Origin: DASRIA01 sp963724065
Lineage (GTDB): Bacteria; Actinomycetota; Thermoleophilia; Solirubrobacterales; JBBDJG01
DNA length: 64,000 nucleotides
Assembly: GCA_963724065.1 (NCBI GenBank)
Contig: CAVRTB010000003.1
Coordinates: 316,862-380,861, forward strand
Direction of reading: 5' to 3'
Position numbers and translations under genes: made by a program. The notes under the pieces are model-generated. The model saw only the letters and a program-made list of their open reading frames with translations. It made no database searches and was not told the DNA's origin. Of the stretch, positions 16,382 to 24,472 are shown piece by piece. The stretch's first letter is position 1; each line of letters begins with the position of its first letter.

Positions 16382-17047
16382 TTAGTCTGCGCCGCCGCCC
16401 TCGGCGTGCAGGGCGGGGCACGGCTCGCGCAGCTCCCACAGGTGGGCGAGCGTCTGCTCCGCGAGGTCCGGCCGGTCCTCGAGCTGGCCCTCGAGCACCT
16501 GGACCCATTCCCACTGGCACGGGCATTTGGCCGCGACGAGGTGCTGCTTGGCCGTGCGCCGCAGGCCGTACACGTAGCCGTGGGCGCTGTCGAGCACGGG
16601 CAGCTCGCCGGTCTCGGCGGCGACCTCGGAAACCGAGTCCCCGGGCGCGTGGACCCAGGCCGCCATGATCTCGCTCATCGACAGGATGCCGATCACCCGG
16701 TGGTCACCGCGGACGACCATCAGGTGGCGGATGTGGCCGGCGGTCATCGTGCGGGCCGCGCGCTCGAGCGACCAGTCCGCCGTGGCGGCGATCACGTCCT
16801 TGGTCAGGAAGTCGCCGACCATTCGCTTGCGCGGGTCGCCGTCGGAGGCCATCGCGCGGCCGAGGTCGCGCTCGGTGATGATCCCGGGATCGCGTGAGTC
16901 GACGTCGATCACGGCGAGCGCCGTGACGCCCCGGTCGAGCATGATGCGGGCCGCCTCCTCGAGGGTCTGATCGGTAGTGATCGCGACGACGCGCTCGCGC
17001 AGAGCGTCGGCGACCGTCAGCTCACGGAGCTCGGCCGGGAGGTTCAT
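16382..17047 (-). CDS. CBS-domain pair protein
   Basis: The 221-residue protein has two CBS repeats: roughly residues 8-65 (VVAITTDQTLEEAARIML, then GIITERDLGRAM) and 73-130 (DVIAATADWSLERAARTM, then VIGILSMSEIMAAW). The tail of about 80 residues carries CPCQWEWVQVLEGQL and a final PC, perhaps a metal or redox site. CBS pairs sense adenosyl ligands such as AMP, ATP or SAM; what this one controls is unknown. The ATG at 17047 has a CATTCT hexamer ending 5 nt upstream and a TTGACT further up, which favours it over the longer start at 17083. Confidence 0.8.
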   Translation of the reverse strand: MNLPAELRELTVADALRERVVAITTDQTLEEAARIMLDRGVTALAVIDVDSRDPGIITERDLGRAMASDGDPRKRMVGDFLTKDVIAATADWSLERAARTMTAGHIRHLMVVRGDHRVIGILSMSEIMAAWVHAPGDSVSEVAAETGELPVLDSAHGYVYGLRRTAKQHLVAAKCPCQWEWVQVLEGQLEDRPDLAEQTLAHLWELREPCPALHAEGGGAD

Positions 17048-17104
17048 CCCACAGAATGTGCCTGCGTATCGGCCGGAAGTCAAGCCAACGTCCGCGGGCC
17101 TGCC

Positions 17105-17110
17105 TAGTCT
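17105..17110 (+). promoter_or_regulatory. -10-like hexamer TAGTCT before a leaderless mini-ORF
   Basis: TAGTCT ends 8 nt before the GTG at 17119, which opens a 22-codon mini-ORF coupled to the transketolase start. A second hexamer, TAGCAT at 17133-17138, could drive a shorter transcript from inside it. Confidence 0.4.
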
Positions 17111-17118
17111 GCCCGCCC

Positions 17119-17187
17119 GTGCCCTTCATTGCTAGCATCAGCCGCGCCCGCCGACCCGGCGCGCTAAGGCTTCTGGGAGCGGCGTGA
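17119..17187 (+). CDS. Leaderless 22-codon mini-ORF coupled to transketolase
   Basis: GTG 17119 opens a frame encoding MPFIASISRARRPGALRLLG plus two Ala, ending in TGA at 17185-17187. That TGA overlaps the GTG of the transketolase gene as GTGA. It follows TAGTCT by 8 nt with no Shine-Dalgarno. The same layout precedes the S41 protease and the P450. The peptide itself matches nothing I know; its likely role is to bring ribosomes to the downstream start. Confidence 0.4.
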   Translation: MPFIASISRARRPGALRLLGAA

Positions 17188-18188
17188 GCGCAGCCCGGCC
17201 CGGCCGTCCTCCCGCCCAAACGTCGCACCCGCAGCGTGCGGAACCGGTCATGACCAACCCCAAGAAGGCGTCCCACCTGGCTGCCGTAGACGACATCGAG
17301 CAGCGCCGGGAAACCGGCCGGCACCCGCGGGCGCAACCGTCGATTCCCGAGCTCGAGCGGCACGCGACCGTGCTGCGCATCGACTGCGTGCGCATGCTGG
17401 CCGTCGCCAAGTCTGGCCACCTCGACTCTTCGCTCTCGGCGGCCGACATCGTCGCCGCGCTCTACTACCGGGTCCTGCGCCACGACCCGGACCGCCCGCG
17501 GTGGCCGGGCCGCGACCGCTTCGTCCTGTCCAAGGGCCATGCCGCGCCGATCCAGTACGCCGCGCTCGCGCGGCACGGCTACTTCCCGCACGAGGACCTG
17601 ATGGGCCTGCGCAAGCTCGACGCGCACCTGCAGGGCCACCCGGACATGACCAGGACTCCGGGCGTGGAGGTCTCGACGGGCTCCCTCGGGCAGGGGCTGT
17701 CGATGAGCCTCGGCATCGCTCTCGGCCTGCGGCTCGACGGCATCGAGGACGCACACGTGTTCACGCTGATGTCGGACGGCGACTGCCAGGAGGGCCAGAG
17801 CTGGGAGGGCGCGATGGCCGCCGCGCACTTCCGCGTGTCGAATCTGACGGCGATCGTCGACTACAACCATCTCCAGACCGACGGCACCACCGAGGAGGTC
17901 ATGGACACCAAGGACGTGCGCCGGAAGTTCGAGGCGTTCGACTGGGAGACCGTCGAGATCGACGGCCACGACATGGCCGCGATCGTCGAGGCGCTCGAGT
18001 GGAGCCGCACGCGGGAGCGGCCCGCGGCGATCGTGTGCCAGACCCGCAAGGGATCCGGGGTCTCGCTGATGGAGGACACGTTCGGCTTCCACGGCAAGCC
18101 GCCGACGCCCGAGCAGGCCGAGCAGGCGATGACCGAGCTCGAGGCGAAGCTGGCGGAGCAGACCGCGGCGCTCGGAGCGAGCCGTTGA
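17184..18188 (+). CDS. Transketolase, N-terminal (TPP-binding) subunit
   Basis: This is the first half of a two-gene transketolase, which transfers two-carbon ketol units in the pentose phosphate pathway. The TPP-binding motif begins SDGDCQEGQSWEG (about residue 194) and ends near IVDYNHLQ. Upstream hallmarks are AKSGHLDSSLSAADIVAALY and LSKGHAAPIQYAAL. From the GTG at 17184 it is 334 residues. A GGGAG site lies 4 nt before that GTG, which is also overlapped by a mini-ORF stop; the ATG at 17250 is the alternative. Its TGA overlaps the C-terminal subunit's TTG. Confidence 0.9.
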   Translation: MSAARPGRPPAQTSHPQRAEPVMTNPKKASHLAAVDDIEQRRETGRHPRAQPSIPELERHATVLRIDCVRMLAVAKSGHLDSSLSAADIVAALYYRVLRHDPDRPRWPGRDRFVLSKGHAAPIQYAALARHGYFPHEDLMGLRKLDAHLQGHPDMTRTPGVEVSTGSLGQGLSMSLGIALGLRLDGIEDAHVFTLMSDGDCQEGQSWEGAMAAAHFRVSNLTAIVDYNHLQTDGTTEEVMDTKDVRRKFEAFDWETVEIDGHDMAAIVEALEWSRTRERPAAIVCQTRKGSGVSLMEDTFGFHGKPPTPEQAEQAMTELEAKLAEQTAALGASR

Positions 18189-19180
18189 CGATCCTGCGCG
18201 ACAAGGACCCGGTCGCCACCCGGATGGCCTACGGCGATGCGCTGGTCGCCCTCGGCGAGGCCCACGAGGACGTCGTCGCGCTCGACGCCGACCTCGCGGT
18301 CTCGACGATGAGCATCAAGTTCGGGCGCAAGTTTCCCGAGCGCTTCTTCAACGTGGGCGCCGCCGAGGCGAACATGATGTCGATGGCCTGCGGCCTCGCG
18401 ACGACCGGCAAGGTCCCGTACGCCTCCACCTTCGCGATCTTCGCCACCGGCCGCGCGTACGACCAGGTGCGGGTCGGCATCGCGCACAACGAGCTGCCCG
18501 TGCGGGTCTGCGCGTCGCACGGCGGGCTCTCGCTCGGCGAGGACGGCGCGACGCACCAGATGATCGAGGACATCGCCCTGATGCGGGCGATGCCGAAGAT
18601 GCAGGTGATCGTGCCCGCCGACTACAACCAGGCCTACCGCGCGGTCATCGACAGCTACGAGCGTGAGGGTCCGATGTACATGCGGTTCGGGCGCCCGCCG
18701 ACGCCGTTCCTGTACGAGGAGGTCCCTGACACGCTCGGCGGCGGGGTCGACGTGCTCCGGGAGGGCAAGGACATCTCGATCTTCGCGTGCGGGCACATGG
18801 TGTGGCGCGCGCTCGAGGCGGCCGAGGCGATGCACCGCGAGGAGGGCATCGACGCGGAGGTGCTGAACGTCGCGATCATCAAGCCGCTCGACTCCGAGGC
18901 CGTCCTCACCTCGCTCGCGCGCACGGGCCTGGGCGTCACGGCGGAGGAGCACCGCACCGCGGGCGGCCTTGCCGACGCGGTTCGCGCCGTGGCCGCCGAG
19001 CAGTACCCGGTGCCGATCCTCGCGGTCGGCGTCGGCGACACGTTCGGGATGTCGGGCACCGGCGAGGCCGTGATGGAGCGCTTCGGCCTGACCGCGGCCG
19101 GTATCGCCGACACGGTCCGCCAGGCCCTCGTGCTGAAGCCGATGGCCCGCCACTCGCCGGTAGTGGACGGCGACGAGTAG
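18185..19180 (+). CDS. Transketolase, C-terminal (pyrimidine-binding) subunit
   Basis: This second half of the split transketolase supplies the TPP pyrimidine-binding domain and the C-terminal domain (about 331 residues). Features include DADLAVSTMS, FNVGAAEANMMSMACGLA with the glutamate that activates TPP, and a C-terminal domain from about residue 185. The frame is open far upstream, but the start is best placed at TTG 18185, overlapping the N-subunit stop by 4 nt; ATG 18224 is an alternative. Overlap ensures equal synthesis of the two subunits. Confidence 0.9.
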   Translation: MTILRDKDPVATRMAYGDALVALGEAHEDVVALDADLAVSTMSIKFGRKFPERFFNVGAAEANMMSMACGLATTGKVPYASTFAIFATGRAYDQVRVGIAHNELPVRVCASHGGLSLGEDGATHQMIEDIALMRAMPKMQVIVPADYNQAYRAVIDSYEREGPMYMRFGRPPTPFLYEEVPDTLGGGVDVLREGKDISIFACGHMVWRALEAAEAMHREEGIDAEVLNVAIIKPLDSEAVLTSLARTGLGVTAEEHRTAGGLADAVRAVAAEQYPVPILAVGVGDTFGMSGTGEAVMERFGLTAAGIADTVRQALVLKPMARHSPVVDGDE

Positions 19181-19259
19181 CAAGTACCTAGGCAAGACTC
19201 CGCCCCTCAATAGCCCCAATTGCAGGCATTCCTCCCTCGCCTGTCAAAATCCCCTGCTC

Positions 19260-20012
19260 ATGGCGGCTATCGATGAGACGCTCGACCCCCGCGGAGCGGT
19301 CGTTCCGGACTTCGGGCGGTCCCCGGCAGTCGAGTTGCGGGACGTCACGGTGGTCTACCCGGGCGGGAACGTGGGCCTCGACGGGGCTTCCGCGGCGATC
19401 GGCCGCGGTGAGTTCGCCTTCCTCGTAGGGCAGACCGGCTGCGGCAAGTCCACCTTCATCAAGCTCCTTCTGCGGGAGATCGATCCCTCCCGCGGCAAGG
19501 TGCTGATCGCCGGGCGCGACATCGGGGCGCTGAAGCGCAAGAAGGTGCCCAAGCTGCGGCGCAACATCGGCGTCGTGTTCCAGGACTACAAGCTGCTGCC
19601 CAATCGCACCGTGTACGACAACGTCGCCTACACGCTGAAGGTGATCGGGGCCGCGCGCTCGGACATCAAGTCCAAGGTCCCGGAGATCCTGCGGCTGGTC
19701 GGCCTCTCGACCAAGCTCAACAGCTACCCCGACGAGCTCTCGGGCGGCGAGCAGCAGCGCGTCTCGCTGGCGCGGGCGTTCGTCAACCATCCTCCGCTGC
19801 TGCTCGCGGACGAGCCGACAGGCAACCTCGACCCGGAGACGTCGATCGGGATCATGCAGCTGCTCTACCGGATCAACCGCACCGGCACGACCGTGATCGT
19901 CGCCACGCACGACAACGAGATGGTGGATCGCATGCGCCGCCGGGTGATCGAGATGCGCGAGGGCAGGGTCGTGCGTGACGAGGCCGCCGGGATGTACCTG
20001 AGGCGACCATGA
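19260..20012 (+). CDS. ftsE: Cell-division ATP-binding protein FtsE
   Basis: FtsE is the ABC ATPase that, with FtsX, controls peptidoglycan hydrolases at the septum. The 250-residue protein shows Walker A GQTGCGKST, the signature LSGGEQQR and Walker B LLADEPTGNLD, with the H-loop VATHD. An N-terminal extension of about 20 residues precedes the ABC domain. The ATG at 19260 is preceded by CAAAAT ending 9 nt upstream and no clear Shine-Dalgarno. It overlaps ftsX by 4 nt (ATGA). Confidence 0.96.
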   Translation: MAAIDETLDPRGAVVPDFGRSPAVELRDVTVVYPGGNVGLDGASAAIGRGEFAFLVGQTGCGKSTFIKLLLREIDPSRGKVLIAGRDIGALKRKKVPKLRRNIGVVFQDYKLLPNRTVYDNVAYTLKVIGAARSDIKSKVPEILRLVGLSTKLNSYPDELSGGEQQRVSLARAFVNHPPLLLADEPTGNLDPETSIGIMQLLYRINRTGTTVIVATHDNEMVDRMRRRVIEMREGRVVRDEAAGMYLRRP

Positions 20013-20911
20013 GGCCGTTTTTCTTCCTGCGCGAGGCGCTGCGTGCGCTGCGCCGCAACGCTGCCCCGAGCCTCGCCGCAGTCGCGACGGTGCTGATCAC
20101 GACGCTCGTGCTGGGCGTGTTCATCCCGGTCGTGCGGGCCGCGACCGCGAAGACGAACGAGGTCCGCAACAAGATCGAGCTCGAGGTCTTCATCAACGAC
20201 GACGCGACGCGGGCGGAGGTGACCGAGCTCGGCAACATGATCCGCGACATCCGCCACGTCGAGAGCCTCGACTTCGTCAGCAAGGCGGAGGCGCTCGAGA
20301 TCCTGAAGCGCCGGCTCGGCGAGAAGTCGTCGATCACCGAGGACCTCCCGGGGAACCCACTTCCGCGCTCCTACCGCATCAAGCTCGACGACCCTCAGAA
20401 CGTCGACGTCGTGAAGAGCAGCCTCGAGCCGACCGCCACCAACGGCGACGCGCGATTCATCAGCCCCGCGATCCAGGACGTCAAGGACCGCGAGGACGAC
20501 ACGCAGAAGATCCTCTCGGCGACCAGCACCATAAAAATCCTGCTCGCCGGGCTCGCGGGCCTGCTGGTGCTCGCATCCGTCCTGCTCGTTGCCAACACGA
20601 TCCGGCTCTCGATCTTCGCGCGGCGTCGCGAGGTCGAGGTGATGCGCCTGGTGGGTGCCACGAACTGGTTCATCAGGTGGCCCTTCGTGATCGAAGGCCT
20701 GCTCGTGGGCTTCCTCGGCGGGGTCGCGGCCGTCGTGCTGCTGTGGCTGGCGAAGATCACCGTCGTCGACCCGTGGTCGGACCGCTTCGCCCTGATCGCC
20801 GCGCCTGACACGATCAGGTTCAGCCTGCTCGTGATCGTGCTCCTGGGTGCCGCGACCGCCGTCTCGGCGCTCGGATCGGGCATCACGCTGCGTCGTTTCC
20901 TGCGCGTCTGA
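20009..20911 (+). CDS. ftsX: Cell-division permease protein FtsX
   Basis: This is the membrane partner of FtsE. The 300-residue protein has an N-terminal transmembrane helix (about residues 22-45), an extracytoplasmic domain of about 130 residues containing EVFINDDATRAEV, then three further helices (about 170-195, 220-250 and 265-290) around the FtsX motif FARRREVEVMRLVGATNWF. This matches the actinobacterial FtsX layout. It is coupled to ftsE by an ATGA overlap; the S41 protease follows 69 nt later. Confidence 0.95.
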   Translation: MRPFFFLREALRALRRNAAPSLAAVATVLITTLVLGVFIPVVRAATAKTNEVRNKIELEVFINDDATRAEVTELGNMIRDIRHVESLDFVSKAEALEILKRRLGEKSSITEDLPGNPLPRSYRIKLDDPQNVDVVKSSLEPTATNGDARFISPAIQDVKDREDDTQKILSATSTIKILLAGLAGLLVLASVLLVANTIRLSIFARRREVEVMRLVGATNWFIRWPFVIEGLLVGFLGGVAAVVLLWLAKITVVDPWSDRFALIAAPDTIRFSLLVIVLLGAATAVSALGSGITLRRFLRV

Positions 20912-20938
20912 CCGACGTGGCGGCGGCATCGTGACCGC

Positions 20939-20944
20939 TACGAT
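20939..20944 (+). promoter_or_regulatory. -10-like hexamer TACGAT before a leaderless mini-ORF
   Basis: TACGAT ends 7 nt before the GTG at 20952, the first codon of a 10-codon mini-ORF leading into the S41 protease gene. No Shine-Dalgarno precedes that GTG. Confidence 0.45.
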
Positions 20945-20951
20945 GGGCGGC

Positions 20952-20984
20952 GTGCAGTTGCTGACGGACCCTCGGCCGCGGTGA
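20952..20984 (+). CDS. Leaderless 10-codon mini-ORF coupled to the S41 protease gene
   Basis: GTG 20952 encodes MQLLTDPRPR and ends in TGA at 20982-20984, which overlaps the protease GTG (20981) as GTGA. The -10-like TACGAT lies 7 nt upstream. The arrangement matches the transketolase and P450 cases. An alternative is that an indel separates this from the true protease N-terminus, since the protease gene has another indel downstream. Confidence 0.4.
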   Translation: MQLLTDPRPR

Positions 20985-22151
20985 CGCGAGGCATCACGGC
21001 GGTCGTCGCCGTCCTGGCAGCCCTCGCGCTCGGCATGTATCTCGGAGGTCACCCCGCGGACCTGCCGGAGCCGCTGCGCGACGCGTTCGTCGACAAGAGC
21101 ACCTCGGTGCAGGCCGAGGCGACCGACGTGATCGAGGACAACTACTACCGCAAGGTCTCCGACAAGCGCCTGCAGAACGCGTCGCTGCGGGGCATGGTCA
21201 GGTCGCTCAACAGCCGCTTCTCGCACTACTTCACGCCTCGCCAGAACGAGCTGTTCCGGCAGGCGACGAGCGGCGAGTTCTCCGGCGTTGGCATGACCGT
21301 GGTGGAGCGCAAGCGCGGCCTGCTCGTGGTCGGGCGTGTTCGACGGCTCACCGGCGAAGGAGAAGGGCATCAGGCCCGGGGACGTGATCACGGAAGTCAA
21401 CGGGCGCTCGATCGCCGGTGACCCGAGCGACGTGGCGACGGCCAAGATCAAGGGCCGGGAGGGCACCTTCGTGAAGCTCACGGTGAAGTCGCCCGGCAAG
21501 CGCGCGCGTGAGATCCGCGTGCGCCGCGAGCGCATCCGCGTGCCCGCCGTGGCCTCGCGGCTGAGGACCGCGGGTGGTCGCAAGTTCGGCGTTCTGCGGC
21601 TCACGTCGTTCACGTCGGGCGCGCACGGCGAGCTTGTCCGCGAGATCGACCGGCAGGAGCGTCGCGGCGCCGTGGGGTTCGTGCTCGACATGCGCGGGAA
21701 CGGCGGCGGCCTGCTCGATGAGGCAGTGCTGGTGTCGAGCGCGTTCGTGCCCGACGGGACGATCGTCACTACCGATGGCCGAAAGCGCGCAAAGCGGGTC
21801 TTCGAGGCCACCGGCGACGTCGCGACCCGCAAGCCCGTGGTCGTGCTCGTCGATCGCGGGACGGCGAGCGCGTCGGAGATCGTCACCGGCGCTCTGCACG
21901 AGCGCCTCGACTCGCCGGTCGTCGGGCGCCGCACGTTTGGCAAAGGCGTCTTCGGCCAGATCTTCGACCTCTCGAACGGCGGCGCCCTCGATCTCGTCGT
22001 CGGCAACTACTACACGCCGGACGGTCGCAACCTGAACGGCAAGGGGATCCGTCCTGACATCCGCGCCGAGGACGACGTCGACACGAAGCCGGACGAGGCG
22101 CTCGCGCGGGCGCTGCGCGCCGCCAACCGCCAGGCCGAGCGCGCGCGATGA
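20981..22151 (+). pseudogene. S41-family C-terminal processing protease with one frameshift
   Basis: This is a secreted or membrane-anchored serine protease of the CtpA/Prc family. The N-terminal hydrophobic stretch AVVAVLAALALGMYLGG is a signal or anchor. A PDZ-like region spans the break: the frame reads to KRGLLVVG, then an extra base near 21332-21335 must be skipped to continue as VFDGSPAKEKGIRPGDVITE. The protease core has the nucleophile serine in GTASASEIVTGA and the lysine of RRTFGKGVFG. Apart from the single +1 shift the protein is complete, so error or a recent mutation is likely. It overlaps the RNase gene by ATGA. Confidence 0.82.
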
Positions 22152-23923
22152 GCGCGGCCGGCGCCGTGCTCGCGACGAGCGGTCCGCGGGCGCGCGTGGG
22201 AGTCGTCACCAAGCGCGGGCGGCTGACGGTCGTCGAGCCGTTCTTCGAACGCGGCGGCACGCGGGTCGCCATCGACCTGCGCAAGCGCCGGGACGTCTCG
22301 GTCGGCGACCTCGTGCTGGTGCGCCAGTCACGGCGCAGCCGCCGGGGCGGCGTCGAGGTCGTGCGCTCGCTTGGGCGCCCGACCGTGGCACGCAATGTGA
22401 TCGAGGCCCTGATGTACGACCGCGGCCACCACCGGCGCTTCCAGGACCGCGTGGAGAAGGAGGCCGCGACAGCGGCGGCGCGCCACGGCTCCGAGCCACG
22501 GCGAGACCTCACCGCGCTGCCCACGTTCACGATCGACCCGGCGTCGGCGAAGGACTACGACGACGCGATCTCCGTCGAGCGCGACGGAGACGACCTGCGG
22601 CTGTACGTGCACATCGCCGACGTCGCCGCGTTCGTGCGTCCCGGCACCGCGCTGGACTCCGAGGCCGAGCGCCGCGGGAACAGCGTCTACGCACCCGGCG
22701 CGGTCGAGCCCATGCTGCCACGCGCGCTCTCGAATGAGGCGTGCAGCCTGGTACCGGGCGTCCCGCGGCCGGCCGTGACCGTCGAGATGCTGCTGGGGTC
22801 CGACGCGAGCGTCCGCAGCACGTCCTTTCACCGCAGCACGATCCGCTCCGACGCGCGGCTGGTCTACGGGCAGGTGGACGAGGTCTTCGCCGGGCGTGAG
22901 CGCGCGCCGGAGGCGGTCGCCGGGCCGCTCGCGCTCGCCCGCGAGGTCGCTGCGGCGCTGAGGCGCAAGCGGCTCGCCCGCGGTGCGCTCGCCGTCGAGA
23001 GTTCAGAGCCCGATTTCGACTTCGACGAGGACGGCAACGTGGTCACGGCGCGCGACGAGGTGCAGACCGAGTCGCATTGGGTGATCGAGCACCTGATGAT
23101 CCTCGCCAACGAGCAGGTCGCGGAACGTCTGGCCGCGGCGCGCGTCGGCACGATCTACCGGGTGCACGAGGAGCCCGACCCGGCATCCGTCGAGCGGCTC
23201 GTCGCGCAACTCGAGAGCCTCGACGTCCCTACCCCCGCACTGCCCAAGCACTTCACGTCGCGCGAGGCCGGGGAGCTGGTCGGGGAGATCAGCGGGCGCG
23301 TGCTCGACTACCAGCGCGCGACCGGCAAGGGCGGGAGAGCCCTGGTCTCGCTCGTGCTTCGCTCGCTCAAGCAGGCTGTCTACTCGGAGCACAACATCGG
23401 GCATGCCGGCCTCGCGAGCAGCGCCTACTGCCACTTCACGTCGCCGATCCGGCGTTATCCGGACCTCGTCGTGCATCGCGGCCTGCTGTCCACCCTGGGA
23501 GCGGATGAGGCGCCCCCGGCGGCCGAGCTCGAGGGGAGCGCGGCGCGGTGCAGCGCGACGGAGCGCGAGGCCGCGACGCTAGAGCGCGACGCCGACGACG
23601 TCTGCCTGGCGTTCCTGCTCGAACGCACGTTGTCGCTCGAGGGCCGCGAACGCGAGTTCGAGGGCGAGGTCTCGGGCCTGATCGAAAGCGCGGCGTTCGT
23701 GAGCTTCGGCCGCGGCGACGGCGGCGCGCCGTCGGAGGGGTTCCTCCCCGTACGACGGATGCACGGCGACTACTTCGACCTCAACGAGGAGCGCACGGCT
23801 TTGATCGGCCGCCAAACAGGGCGCCGGCTGCGCCTCGGCGACCCGCTCACGGTCACGGTGCGCTCGGTCGAGGCCCCACGTGGCCGCGTCGACCTCGATC
23901 TCGCCGCCTGGTCGCAGTCGTGA
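22148..23923 (+). CDS. RNase R/RNase II-family 3'-5' exoribonuclease
   Basis: The enzyme processively degrades RNA from the 3' end. The 591-residue protein carries the RNB catalytic domain: DPASAKDYDDAISVE holds the metal-binding aspartates (about residue 130), followed by HIADVAAFVRPG and the CHFTSPIRRYPDLVVHR motif. A C-terminal S1-like domain is formed by EFEGEVSGLIESAAFVSFG onward. It is shorter than E. coli RNase R (813), with a reduced N-terminal cold-shock region. A position immediately before smpB is functionally suggestive, as RNase R is known to act in trans-translation. Confidence 0.9.
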   Translation: MSAAGAVLATSGPRARVGVVTKRGRLTVVEPFFERGGTRVAIDLRKRRDVSVGDLVLVRQSRRSRRGGVEVVRSLGRPTVARNVIEALMYDRGHHRRFQDRVEKEAATAAARHGSEPRRDLTALPTFTIDPASAKDYDDAISVERDGDDLRLYVHIADVAAFVRPGTALDSEAERRGNSVYAPGAVEPMLPRALSNEACSLVPGVPRPAVTVEMLLGSDASVRSTSFHRSTIRSDARLVYGQVDEVFAGRERAPEAVAGPLALAREVAAALRRKRLARGALAVESSEPDFDFDEDGNVVTARDEVQTESHWVIEHLMILANEQVAERLAAARVGTIYRVHEEPDPASVERLVAQLESLDVPTPALPKHFTSREAGELVGEISGRVLDYQRATGKGGRALVSLVLRSLKQAVYSEHNIGHAGLASSAYCHFTSPIRRYPDLVVHRGLLSTLGADEAPPAAELEGSAARCSATEREAATLERDADDVCLAFLLERTLSLEGREREFEGEVSGLIESAAFVSFGRGDGGAPSEGFLPVRRMHGDYFDLNEERTALIGRQTGRRLRLGDPLTVTVRSVEAPRGRVDLDLAAWSQS

Positions 23924-24399
23924 GCGCCAAGAAGCGATCGACCCCCGCGCGGTCGGGCGACATCGCGTCAAACCGCCAGGCGCGGTTTCGCTACGAGCTC
24001 CTGGAGACATGGGAGGTCGGGATCGCGCTCGAGGGCTCGGAGGTGAAGTCGGTCCGCGACGGCCAGGTGACCCTCAAGGACTCCTACGCGTTCGTGCGGG
24101 GCGGCGAGGTGTGGCTGCACAACATGCACATCGCTCCCTACGGGCCGGCCGCGGGCGCGGGGCACGACCCCGAGCGGCCGCGCAAGCTGCTCATGCATCG
24201 CCGGGAGATCGAGCGACTGATCGGCAAGACGAAGGAGAAGGGCCTGACACTCGTGCCGACGCGCATGTACTTCTCCGGCCCGCGCGCGAAGATCGAGCTC
24301 GCCCTCGCGCGCGGCAAGGAGCAGCACGACAAGCGCGACACGATCCGCGAGCGCGAGCAGCGCCGCGACATGGAGCGGGCTCTGAGGCAGCGCCGGTAG
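23920..24399 (+). CDS. smpB: SsrA-binding protein SmpB
   Basis: SmpB binds tmRNA and delivers it to stalled ribosomes. The 159-residue protein has the family core IASNRQARFRYELLETWEVG, ALEGSEVKSVRDG, and the C-terminal basic tail KRDTIREREQRRDMERALR that mimics a codon-anticodon helix. The GTG at 23920 overlaps the RNase stop (GTGA). The frame continues far upstream in the RNase gene, but homology begins here. Its partner ssrA is at 28770. Confidence 0.96.
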   Translation: MSAKKRSTPARSGDIASNRQARFRYELLETWEVGIALEGSEVKSVRDGQVTLKDSYAFVRGGEVWLHNMHIAPYGPAAGAGHDPERPRKLLMHRREIERLIGKTKEKGLTLVPTRMYFSGPRAKIELALARGKEQHDKRDTIREREQRRDMERALRQRR

Positions 24400-24472
24400 G
24401 GCAAGCAGGCTTTGCCTGGACGAATGTCGTAGCGGCCGACCGGGTGTACAGGCGCGGCGGGCGCTTGACGAT

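Noticed and set aside
24465..24470. TTGACG as a -35 element for the sensor kinase
   Set aside because: It lies 2 nt before the ATG; any matching -10 would be inside the coding sequence and none is seen.
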